A stretch of 64,000 nt of DNA, from contig JALNQF010000036.1 of assembly GCA_028456385.1 (NCBI GenBank), forward strand, positions 124,001-188,000, written 5' to 3'. Shown here piece after piece: positions 54,664 to 64,000 of the stretch. Under the pieces are notes generated by a model. That model was not told the DNA's origin, searched no databases, and saw only the letters and a list, made by a program, of their open reading frames with translations. Position 1 is the stretch's first letter; every line of letters begins with the position of its first letter. The position numbers and the translations under genes were made by a program. This DNA comes from Ophiosphaerella korrae. Its lineage: Eukaryota; Ascomycota; Dothideomycetes; Pleosporales; Phaeosphaeriaceae.

Positions 54664-56866
54664 TTATACTAGTTTCAGTTCCTTGTCTTCTGCGTTTTGC
54701 ATAGCTTCCGTTCCTGCTGCAAAAGTTCCCAACCTCTCCCATGCGTCAGGCCACTGCTCAGAAACGCCCAACACTATTCCAGCAATGAGATTATCGTATC
54801 TTGCAACGCTGAGACATAGCACGGGCGCCTTGAAGCTGCGTAAATCATCGCCTAGGCGCGCTCGCCGGGCTGTGTTTCGTTCATCCCCATCTTCGACCTT
54901 AAAATTTGAATTTACCAGCAGGCTGTCGGGCGCGATGGATATGGTACTAGTACCTTTGATCAGAAGCAAGTACTCCCAATTCGCGTTGGTTTTCTCAGAA
55001 CACAATGTAGCTGCAACGATAGGTCCTCGGATTGTGATATCTGCGTAAGAGAGCGTACCAAGGGGATTAAGACCTTTTGGCTTAATCGACATTGCTAATA
55101 TGGCGACCGTAGGCAAAAATGTTTCGCTCTCCTCGTCATCTAAGTGAGCGTAAGTGATAGAAGTGTCAAGACTTGCCCAAGAGAAAGACGGTGCACGCCA
55201 GGTTGTCAATGTGAGGTGACTCCCTTTGGCCGATCCAAGGGGCGACGCAGACCAAAGCAAGTCTGATGCTAAATTGCCTTTCCATAGTCCTGCGATGTAT
55301 TCTGAGTGAGTGGCTTTACGTATCTTGCTTGCGATCCCTGAGATTGCCGGAAGTCTGTCCCCAGGTACTGTGAGGTCGCGTCCAGAGTATTGCTCAACGA
55401 TACATTGCCATGCATCCCAAATCGCGCCCTTCTTCTTGCTGGCTACAGCTTTCGGAATTAGGGAAGGTGTTGTTGGGTAAGGTTTTCGTTCTGGTGCACA
55501 CTCGCACCGATACGAGGTTTTGCACTCAAAAAGAAGCTCGGTCGCTGTATAGTGCAGCACTCTAGTGCTGAGAACATGCTCTTGAAGCGCCCTAAAGGAG
55601 TGAGATCGATGTCAGTTTGGCGCGAGATATTTCAGTGAAGTTCTGTCTTACCATGCTCGGTAGCTTAGTGGTCCAATCGGCTTTGCTGGTCCACCATTAA
55701 GATTGGCATTTGGGTGATGATCAAGGACCTTTCTGGCACGTAGTGCCAACTCCTTCCTGGAAGTATTTTGATAGGGTAATTTCACAGGCTTGCGCCTCTC
55801 GCCCAGACATCTTGTGTTACCATCACCAGAGTTTGTTGCAGAAATGGTAATGTAGCTGTTCTGATAGATACTGCCCATCTTTGAACTCTCTGTTTCCCAA
55901 TCTCGTATCGAGTCCTGGATAATACAAAGCGAGTCAATCCAAATGTAGCGTAGGCCAAGCTGTCGAGTGATGATAATGGCGTCCTGGAACAAGGGAGGAA
56001 GAGCGTCAAAAGAAATATTGATCGCTAACTTAGCCCAATTGGACTTGGTTGTAGTGAATTGAGGTGCAGATCCCCAACAGTGACTAAGAGCAATGTACTG
56101 AAAGGATTTTCCTTGGGTGTCAATGAGCCGAATGGGCGATGTAACTCGGCCAACGTCTAGGAGTCGCTTCGGAGCTGATATGGATGATTTGCAGGAGAAT
56201 CTACATGCTGTGTGCTTTGGGTTTGCAACACAACCCTGTATACAACGACGAATAAAGTTAAATGTATCGTCTGATCCAGAATCGATAGGAATATGATGCG
56301 CTGTCCCCAAGGTGGGCCAAGGAGCACGCGATGCTGAAGGTGGTCAGATAATTTGCAGTTATGGTATGGAGATATGTTAGGGAACTTTTATGCCGATTAA
56401 AAAGTTTCTATCAGTCGCACTAAATACTTGGGTATATCGGCGCGGCCAAATCGGTAAAAGTGAAGGTGAAGGATTGCATACCAGAACCAGCGTAAATCTC
56501 GATCAACTCCCCCTTCCAGCGCTCACCATCGATGCTGACCTTGATCGTACCCTTTTCTAGAATATCAACAAGGACCTTAGCACCTCTCCACTTCTCAAAA
56601 AATGCATCCAACGCAAGGATGAGCACGTTACAAAACCTGCATCCTCGATTGGAGACCTCCTTGGTTTTAGATAAAGCTAAAGCATCAATTACCAAACTGA
56701 GATGGGCTTTTGCATCTTTTGCAACATCATCTCGATGCACAGAATTCGCATGATCTCTTGGGTCGAGGTTGTTGCACATGCGACATCGCTTACGATGGAC
56801 TTGACCAGCAGAAGACGAGGATGATGTTCGGCGTACGGGGCGCCGCAGCGACTTCGGCAAAGGCAT
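54664..56866 (-). CDS. HET-domain (heterokaryon incompatibility) protein
   Basis: Three exons are read: 56866-56482, 56333-55652 and 55591-54664. Introns begin GTATGC and GTAAGA, and phases agree, giving 664 residues. The HET core is in exon 2: Y-I-A-L-S-H-C-W-G, then L-G-L-R-Y-I-W-I-D-S-L-C-I-I-Q-D and E-S-S-K-M-G-S-I-Y-Q-N-S. These are the three conserved blocks of the domain, and the exon ends at S-Y-R-A-W. Exon 1 has a Cys pair motif (C-R-M-C and C-R-F-C) before the domain, common in this subfamily. Exon 3 has L-H-Y-T-A-T-E-L-L-F-E-C and the variable C-terminal part. HET proteins mediate cell death on fusion of unlike hyphae; the partner is unknown. The gene appears complete. The start chosen is M-P-L-P-K-S-L because upstream codons look like leader. 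Confidence 0.9.
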
Positions 56867-57930
56867 CGACAAGGCAGAAAGCGCCTTCAGGTAATACAGA
56901 CAACGAGGCAGGGCATCCCAACAACTTGGAAATACACAACCGATCGAACAAGGTTGAACAGTGATGGGAAGTCGCCGGTCAATCTGGCCATGGGGCAGGT
57001 GCCCCCGTGCCAAGAGACTAGAGGGTTTCGACTGACAGGGGAGGAGGCAACCTGGGGGCCAACGGGACAACCCTCCAACGATCATTGTTATCCACCAGGG
57101 CTATGATCTTAGCACAGGATATTGTTGTACCTACTCAAGACATCAGAAGGGATGAAAATACTACTCGCCACCAACCATGAAGTCCGTTAAGGTGTCTCGT
57201 TACTCGACAGCGAGGCTGAGCCTGCGGCACTTGGCTACCAGGTAACCAGACCCCACCTCAGCTCCACGAATCGCCGGTAAACAAGCTATCATATGCGATA
57301 GTCCGATGGTTGCACCTATCTAATTCTCAGTTTCTATTTCCGAATCACGCGTCGTTCCGAGCTTGCAGGGCCTTTGCTGCTGCAATCTAACAGTATGAGG
57401 CTGGCCCCCATTCAATGCATCGCCTCAGCCACCAATATAATCATTGGTTATCAGTTGTCGTGACATGGAGCCCGAGCATGGTTCCTGCATCACACAGGCA
57501 AGGAAAGCGATGTACGAGCTCGATCTCTAAAATCAAAACACTTTGGCCCTAGGCAAAAGGTGATGCGGGTAGTATGGTTGAGTTCTCATCGACATGGCTT
57601 GTTATAATTATGTGGTACAACATAACAGCGAATTGGTGGGCTGTGTGAGCTTTGAACAGGGACATTTGCTGTCTCATTGGGCCAAATGAGAAGGCAGATA
57701 ATTTGGTCATCTAGATGCTGAATGGTAAAATAAGGACCAGTCGAAGCTAGAGACCGAAGGTAGACATCGAGGTTCATCGAAGCTCATCGAGGCTCATCTA
57801 TAGGTGGATACAATTATTCGCAGGCTTTAGCTTCTCTATCAGCACCCTTCTATCCTTTGCTATTTCATACACAAAGCCAATCATTCTTCTTCATCTCGAC
57901 AATCTTGTTTATCCTCAGGATTCCACCAAG
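56867..57930. promoter_or_regulatory. Divergent promoter region, HET gene / Cys-rich secreted gene
   Basis: About 1.06 kb between divergent genes. A short imperfect repeat, TCGA(A/G)GCTCATCGA(A/G), lies near 57770-57800. Nothing else was recognised. Confidence 0.45.
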
Positions 57931-58721
57931 ATGTACATCTCACGAATCGCCTTTGTTCTTTTTGCTACATCCACTATGGCCAAGGGGCTGTCCGAAGTTC
58001 ATACTGATGCAACCTCCTTCGGTGCCATGCTGGCACGCGGCGAGGCCATCGCAAAGCGTCAAGGTTATACACCTGACCAACGTAGTTGCGGTCTCGGCCG
58101 TACATGCCAGGACGCATGTGGTGCGAGCTATGTCCAGTGTCCTTCGACCGACAACAGGACCCATTGTCATAATCCCGCAACAGGAACGCACTGCTGCACA
58201 GACGGGACTGGAAGTAAGCTGTCTGGATCATATAGTAATGGTAGCAAGCATAAGCTAACATGCACTTAGATGCTTGCAGGGCTGGGTATTACTGCACCAC
58301 CGATGGCCGCGGCAAGACCTATTGTTGTCCTGATGGCATCCAGAACGCCGAATGTGCACGGCTCTACTCCCTCACCATCTCACTCATTCGTGAAACAAGT
58401 TTGCCTACGCTTCCTTCCGTATCAAGGCTCGGTTCCGGCCTCCCGCCTGTAACGCCAGTGTTATCGACAGCTAGTTCGCGCGTTCACGTATCGAGCACTC
58501 GTTCTTTATCCCCCACCTCTGTTCCAAAACCATCTGGACGAAATACAACTTCATCTGTTGTAAAACCACCTGGCCGGAATACAACGTCCCTTGTTCGTCC
58601 TTCGAGCAGACTAGATGCTACATCCACAACATTAAAGTTACCCGAGTTTACTGGCGGGGCCGCGAAAATTGCGGGTGCAGGTATAGTCGTTCTAGCTGGT
58701 GCTGCTGGTCTACTCTTATAA
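57931..58721 (+). CDS. Secreted Cys-rich protein with C-terminal GPI-type signal
   Basis: Exons 57931-58213 and 58270-58721 are joined over a 56-base intron GTAAGC...CACTTAG, giving 244 residues. The N-terminus has a signal peptide (M-Y-I-S-R-I-A-F-V-L-F-A-T-S). A Lys-Arg site (A-K-R-Q, near residue 48) could be cut by Kex2. A compact Cys-rich domain follows with C-G-L-G-R-T-C-Q-D-A-C, H-C-C-T-D, Y-Y-C, and Y-C-C-P-D-G, about 14 Cys in all. A Ser/Thr-rich stalk then carries two copies of P-G/S-G-R-N-T-T-S. The end is a small-residue hydrophobic stretch (A-G-A-G-I-V-V-L-A-G-A-A-G-L-L-L) of GPI-anchor type. The function is unknown; it is a candidate wall protein or effector. Confidence 0.82.
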
Positions 58722-59309
58722 AATAAAATAAAAATAAAAAAAAACTTGATGCGTACTCGTACATGATCAGCGACTCAATTCTGTGGATGGTATTTCGCCT
58801 TCATGATGGTGGGAATTTATGTAGTTAGTTGCATATAAATGCATGTTTCTGCGGTCGATATCTCCGGAAAATGTCAAATGTTCAATTAACGCTTGCTTAT
58901 CATAAGAATACCCAAATTCAAAATGCTTTATACTGTTCTGCCTTCATATCTATATTTATTCCCTGCGTTACCTCTAATTTGACTGCTAATTTGGGTGCAA
59001 CAATTAAGTGAGCCAACAATAGAAGAAGTGTGCTAGAATAGTGACAGGTTATTGGTGCTCGAAGAAGCCGTTTCGATGTAGCTCCCATGAAAAAGACAAC
59101 AACTTCAAACATGTGAGGTAACATTATATCATTAGACATGAAAGACTGTTTGCTGGACGGCTCGGTGATTAGACTAGCGCGTCTCGTTATGTCCGACGCG
59201 TTCTGAGATTTCTGCGCGTATCCACTGCAGTCACACAAGTATCTTCACTCTATCAACACCATCCGGGCTTCACAGTGTGTACATCCAGATCGATAAAGAA
59301 ATTTACGTC
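58722..59309. other. Intergenic region with A-rich start
   Basis: A run of AAATA/AAAAT repeats follows the stop of the Cys-rich gene, probably its poly-A region. The rest is the 5' flank of the Alba-like gene. Confidence 0.4.
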
Positions 59310-60206
59310 ATGGCGAGAGCAAAGCGGATGAGCGACATGTTTGCATCCTCAGCCGAGCATGACATGAGTTCGACGAATGCAATTACACCAGTGCCTTATT
59401 CAAGCGAAGGACCTACATTGCCAATCGTTGGTGCAGCAGATGAACATGAAAACAAAAAAATGGTGCTGACACCAAATCCAGAATCTGGTGAAAAGGCTAG
59501 AAAGAAAAGGAAGACTAAAAATGAAGTACCGTCAGGTAATTTACTGCAAAGAACACAACCTGTTACGACAGTTAATCCAGCGCTCTATGAGCCGTGGAAT
59601 CTTTTAAGTGCCATCTTATTAAAGTCACTGGAGTCACAGGGTCGGATAAGGGTTACCCAGAACATCGTGCCCGTGGTTTTCACTAAAAACCAAAACATCA
59701 ACGCAGGCATCAACCGTCTGAAAACCTACCTGGGGGCATATAGGGGTGAAGTCGCTTCGATCAAAATTCAGCAAGCATTACAACAAAGAGACATGATCAT
59801 TGCCATTTCAGCACACGGAGTTGGGACAAGCAAGTTGGTTAGCATAGTGGATATGCTCCAGCGGGCAGTCGCTCCAAATACGAAGGAGGAAAAGCAGAGC
59901 AAAGTAATAGATACATGGTACATGTATACGTTACTGACGAGCGTTGAGGAAGAACGGAAAAATTTGCCAGGGCCTGAGGCGAACGCGGAGATTAAGTTTG
60001 GCCAAAACGCCCCAGGCACGGAAGAAGAGGAGGCTTTTGAGCCAATGGAAGTCATTGCAACAGAGAAAGACAAGGAACATGTTCAAACCAAAACAAGAAA
60101 AATCCCAGTGTTGTCGGTTTGGATGTCCAAGAGCAAGATACCTGGTTTCAAAGACGCTTTCGGCGAACAGACCTTTACTGTGTGGAAACTACCACAAGAT
60201 AAATGA
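59310..60206 (+). CDS. Alba-like domain protein
   Basis: This intronless 298-residue protein starts at an ATG in a TCATGG context; the frame is open a few codons upstream without another ATG. The central part (about residues 85-190) looks like an Alba fold. It has V-T-Q-N-I-V-P-V-V-F-T-K-N-Q-N-I-N-A-G-I, then M-I-I-A-I-S-A-H-G-V-G-T-S-K-L-V-S-I-V-D-M. That order is seen in Alba and in the Pop6/Pop7/Rpp20 subunits of RNase P/MRP. The N-terminal part has a basic K-A-R-K-K-R-K-T-K run, a likely nuclear signal. An acidic insert lies before the end. The role may be RNA or chromatin binding. Fold assignment is moderate; the specific subunit is not assigned. Confidence 0.65.
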   Translation: MARAKRMSDMFASSAEHDMSSTNAITPVPYSSEGPTLPIVGAADEHENKKMVLTPNPESGEKARKKRKTKNEVPSGNLLQRTQPVTTVNPALYEPWNLLSAILLKSLESQGRIRVTQNIVPVVFTKNQNINAGINRLKTYLGAYRGEVASIKIQQALQQRDMIIAISAHGVGTSKLVSIVDMLQRAVAPNTKEEKQSKVIDTWYMYTLLTSVEEERKNLPGPEANAEIKFGQNAPGTEEEEAFEPMEVIATEKDKEHVQTKTRKIPVLSVWMSKSKIPGFKDAFGEQTFTVWKLPQDK

Positions 60207-62468
60207 TCTCGTCGCCCAACGAACAAGCTTTATCGTGCTATTATAGTAGACTTACTTCTTCCTTCAAAACACACCGTCTGGTTTCTGCTGTTCAAAGCTT
60301 CCAAATTATATTTTCGAGCAACATCTCCGAGGGGAAAGGTCTGAGCGCAGATGTCGGAGCAAAGTCCGCGCAGCTCAAGCTTGAGGCAGTTGCCAGCAAA
60401 AAGTGGTTTGCGCTATGCATTATATCGAACGTGGCAAATCGTCCAGTGTTTAGTCTTTTGTCGTCGTCAGCAATTACATACGGCCTGCACTGAGAGACAA
60501 TCAGCGACTAGCTAATCCCAAAAAAAAACCCCCCTGAGGGGTCTGGACATGATGACTACGTAAAATATGGTTACTGGCAACCGCTATCGATTGAGGCTTG
60601 ATTGACCGTATTCAAGCGTACGGTCGAACCGAACGCTCTCGGTACTACTACCTCGTCGGCCTTCATCAACTATACCTACCTAGTACCAACGCGAAGAGTC
60701 CCCTTGAATTTCATCAATGTCCGAACAACAGTCGCATCTTTAGGACAGGCTTGGTGAGCCAGCATACACAGTAGCCCTCTGCGGACTTTTTGAACTTGCG
60801 TCTGGAGATGCATGATTGCCGAAAACAAGGACATTGGAGAGCCTAAAAAACGAGATGGGAGGTGATACATAGCGATATCAAACTTCATTGAGCGATTTTA
60901 TTGGATGATATGGTCTGATCCATGATACTCGGCTGGATTACTACGAGGCAAGCGAAATATGGATGGAATCAAGTAGCAGTAAAAATGGTTGATCCTCAAA
61001 CAATCCCAGATTGAACCCCTTTATGTTTGCAAAGTATAGCAATTACTTTGTATTTGTCTTTGGGACACTGAGATCACACAATTCTAAGCGTGCCTGGAAA
61101 ACGAGGCCAGTTGCGCCTCCAGCGTGCACTCGCAATTCTGTGATTAGAAGGAACAAATTTGAGGGTTCCTTACGTTCCCAACCCCGGCAGCTTATCGGTA
61201 CCCCAACGCCAATGGCCGGCACCATAATATACCGCTAGGGCGAGTTGAAGTCGTACGAGGGCATGGGGTAGATGCGAGTCAGTTTGCATGCAATTAATAC
61301 TACGGTATACATATGCGCTGACGCACGGCTACAGTTCGAGATTGACCCCCAAGACAGCCGCGTGTTGACCCTGCACATGATCTACGACAATTTGTTGTTT
61401 GACCTCAACCTCGCTGACAAGCGGCCATGCCACATGGCAAGTGCGTTCACGAAGTTAAACGAGATTGGAAAACCAGGGCTAGATCATTCAAAATCTCCGG
61501 AGTCGTAGGCGCAGCCGCGCAGTTCTGCCACCCCGCAGGAGCGTACCGTGCTAAGAGAATTACCATGTGGGGGTCGTACTTGCTACCCACCACAAGAAGG
61601 ACACAATGTTATAGTCCTTATGGGCGAACGGAACATGCATTGTCGACTACGAGCATCAAGCATGGCATTTTTGATTAGTCAACATCCCACCTTTTCATGA
61701 TCATCATCATCTTCTTCAATTTGTGGCGCAAATATTCGATCTCGTAATGCGAGGCTGGCGTAGATGATAGATACACCGACATTAGTCAAAAAGAAAAAAG
61801 AGCGGCACGATGCTGCGCGACGCGGAGGGATTGGACTGTAAACCACACATTACCCGTGTCTCGCTAAAGGTGTGCCAAGTTCGGGATTGCGTCCGTCGAG
61901 TTCTCGCACTAGCATAAGTACCTGAATCTTGCGCTAGGGAAATCGGGCTTCTTTGCGTTTTGGGTGAAGGATAATCAGTCGCGTAAATTAGACCTTAGAG
62001 CGAAGTCGACCTTAGTGCTTCTAATACAGAACCCTAGCAGTCACGAGAAGGACAGACTTCAACAATGCCAACATTTCCGTTGCTGTCCCGGAATATCGGG
62101 TCGAGGTCTTCGCTTCTTCTGGCCCCGCGTCCAATGGACGACGGTCGCTTTTATGCGCGAGCGTGCCAAGAAAGATCAAACACGCTCACAAGCGTATCAA
62201 ACCATGTAATTTGAAGAAGCAAGGAGCAGTAGTCAGTATCTGCGACTATGGCAGGTAGTCGTGCATGGTTCGGAAACACCTGTGAGCAGCCTTTGGCCCA
62301 GCGCACTGGTCGTAAACAGTCGCGCAGACTCATCCCAGCACTTGAGTTTTGACAGGCTTTCTTGAGAGACGCCTATTCAAAAAGGCTGATACTAGATGCG
62401 TTTCTCTAGCATTATCTATCTGCAATCAATCTACTTCGCCAACTTCGTGCACCGCCAGCGCAGCCACA
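60207..62468. other. Intergenic, 2.2 kb, no supported gene
   Basis: Homopolymer runs of A and C lie at 60521-60536. A forward frame at 61272-61508 and a following one to 61678 read somewhat protein-like (R-L-Q-F-E-I-D-P-Q-D-S-R-V-L-T-L-H-M-I-Y) but have no partner exons or recognised family. They could be a decayed gene. No RNA gene was seen. Confidence 0.35.
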
Positions 62469-63823
62469 ATGATTCATAATTATACCAAAGACATGATGGT
62501 CAGCTTAGCTGTCATATTCATGATCTTACCAATGGTATTTGTTGCCCTACGACTGTGGGCAAAGATGCTTGCCAAACGAGTTGGTTGGGACGATCACCTA
62601 GCAATTGCTGCTCTTGTATGTCGCTTCACACACTGTGACTGTACGTCCTAACACAACATAGGCTGTATCAGTAACATGCTGCGCATTACAGTTAGCAAGT
62701 ATGTGTCTCATCTAATCGTCAATGGAGAAGACTGACACTTTTACAGCGGCATTTCATGGCTATCTCGGCCAGCATCAGCCTCTGGATGCCAATGGGCAAC
62801 CGATAATGGACGATCCAGGATTGATATTTTTTGAAGAGGTAAGAGCCCTAGTCGATATATGTATTGTTTTGCTGATTGTATACTCATAGACCAAGTTCGC
62901 ACTCAATATGATATCCATCATGGGACTCGGGCTCGTCAAGTCGTCTATCCTCGTCATGTATAAGAATATCTTTACCATCCGGAAGTTCCAAATAATCGTT
63001 TACACCGTACTCGCCTTAGTTGTTGGCTGGACCGTCAGCTTCACTACCTCGCATCTCTTTACCTGTTACCCTATCACGGTATTCATCGAACCATACTATA
63101 ACAACGAATGTGTCCAGACGGTGCCTATGTTCTTGGCTTTACTGGTACGTGAGCAACGAAATTGAGGCTCCATTTCAAATGTCTCTCTCGGAATCTGGCT
63201 AATTACTCAATCAGTTCACCGATGTGATTGCTGATGTTGTTATCCTCATACTCCCGATACCCATGGTGATGAGTGTGAAAATGGAGCTCAAAAAGAAGTT
63301 GGCTGTGATACTCATGTTAACGCTTGGTGCCGCGTAAGTTGATTCTATGTCATTCATGTACCATTGGCCTATTTACTGATAAGACAGTGTATGTGCCGTA
63401 AGCATCACTCGGGTAATTGCTACGTACTCGATTGCGAAGGAATATGTCAAACATCCGGACGACGTGATCTATTATACAGCACCCGTATTCTTTTGGACCA
63501 ACATCGAACTATCACTTGCAATAGTTTGCGCATGCCTACCAACTTTACGACCCATTTGGTTTCATTTTCGTCCTAGGGAAGCCACAACCAAACACTCCGC
63601 ATCTGGTTATGGTTCCTCGAAGCTCACCGGGACTAAAACCAACAACAGCTTTGGAGCAATGTATGGTGGCTCCCGCAAACCGTACAAAGAGATTGACGAA
63701 CTGGAGCTCACGCAATACGACCACGAACAATCCTCACAAATCTCCACTGAAACAGGGCCTCGATCTACATCCGCTGAGCAAGGAATCAGGAAAGCTGTCA
63801 CGATCCACCAGACCTTGAATTGA
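62469..63823 (+). CDS. Fungal rhodopsin-fold membrane protein (PTH11-like, no CFEM)
   Basis: I read six exons: 62469-62615, 62662-62698, 62747-62838, 62890-63144, 63215-63333 and 63388-63823. All introns are GT-AG, and phases add up to 361 residues. Seven membrane segments can be placed, beginning with S-L-A-V-I-F-M-I-L-P-M-V-F-V-A-L-R-L-W. The family motifs W-D-D-H before helix 2, K-F-A-L-N-M near helix 3, E-C-V-Q after a Cys loop, and F-T-D-V-I-A-D-V-V-I-L-I-L-P-I-P are all present. The cytosolic tail is Ser/Thr/Asn-rich. Related proteins act as surface receptors in development and host sensing. The CFEM domain of PTH11 is lacking. It looks intact. Confidence 0.85.
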
Positions 63824-64000
63824 CAGGTTTTAATGCACGGATCGATAGAAAAAGCGCCGACATGCCTGTCAGTTTTGATACCCTGTTGTACAGGCCAACA
63901 CTGTATCGAGTGAGCGGCCTCGCAGAGGCATTTTGTAGGAGAAAGCTATCCAACCACAGAAAAGCGCTAGGCTTTCAGATAGGCATAATCAAGTGTCTAC

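Noticed and set aside
60203..60493. 96-codon forward frame after the Alba-like gene
   Set aside because: It begins inside the previous gene and has no features; likely 3' UTR.

Overview
The window is nuclear DNA from a filamentous ascomycete. Genes are split by short GT-AG introns of about 45-70 nt. The families present are fungal: a Cdc11-type septin, a SepH septation kinase, a HET-domain protein, a Helo-like STAND N-terminus, a PTH11-like rhodopsin-fold receptor and a siderophore-type MFS permease. The protein style and the many accessory families suit Dothideomycetes, most likely Pleosporales, but this placement is inference.

Layout. 0-4.1 kb is conserved housekeeping DNA: the 3' end of a septin, an Lto1-like Fe-S adaptor and cytosolic methionyl-tRNA synthetase. 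4.7-12 kb is accessory: a siderophore-type MFS gene complete except for one in-frame TGA, an intact FAD monooxygenase, a ~200 bp terminal-inverted-repeat element (MITE-like) and a broken ankyrin-like gene. 13.8-25 kb is a graveyard. I see decayed copies of an MFS exporter, an O-methyltransferase, two gamma-glutamylcyclotransferase-like (GliK-type) genes, a GliG-type glutathione S-transferase, an ABC transporter end and a multi-TM protein. GliK + GliG + O-methyltransferase + exporter is the signature of an epipolythiodioxopiperazine (ETP, gliotoxin/sirodesmin-like) cluster. Nearly every inferred lesion is a C:G to T:A change, as RIP produces. This relic is the most notable item in the window.

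25.8-46 kb alternates conserved and accessory genes: lipoate-protein ligase, a small hypothetical gene, a GH94 phosphorylase (probably cellobionic acid phosphorylase), a WD40 protein with broken upstream exons, an SMP-C2 (tricalbin-like) protein, a C2H2 zinc-finger protein, a BCS1-like AAA ATPase and a short-chain dehydrogenase. 45.5-50.2 kb holds the five-exon SepH kinase. 51-64 kb is rich in allorecognition and surface genes: Helo-like/ankyrin-like, a secreted Pro/Gly-rich protein, a HET-domain protein, a secreted Cys-rich GPI-type protein, an Alba-like protein and a rhodopsin-fold membrane protein.

The intact metabolic and cell-cycle genes are scattered and do not form one pathway. The ETP relic is the only group that would have acted together: GST and GliK-type enzymes for sulfur addition and processing, methyltransferase for tailoring, and MFS/ABC for export. 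It lacks a recognisable NRPS, dipeptidase, aminotransferase, P450 or thiol oxidase here. No rRNA, tRNA, CRISPR or intact transposase was recognised.
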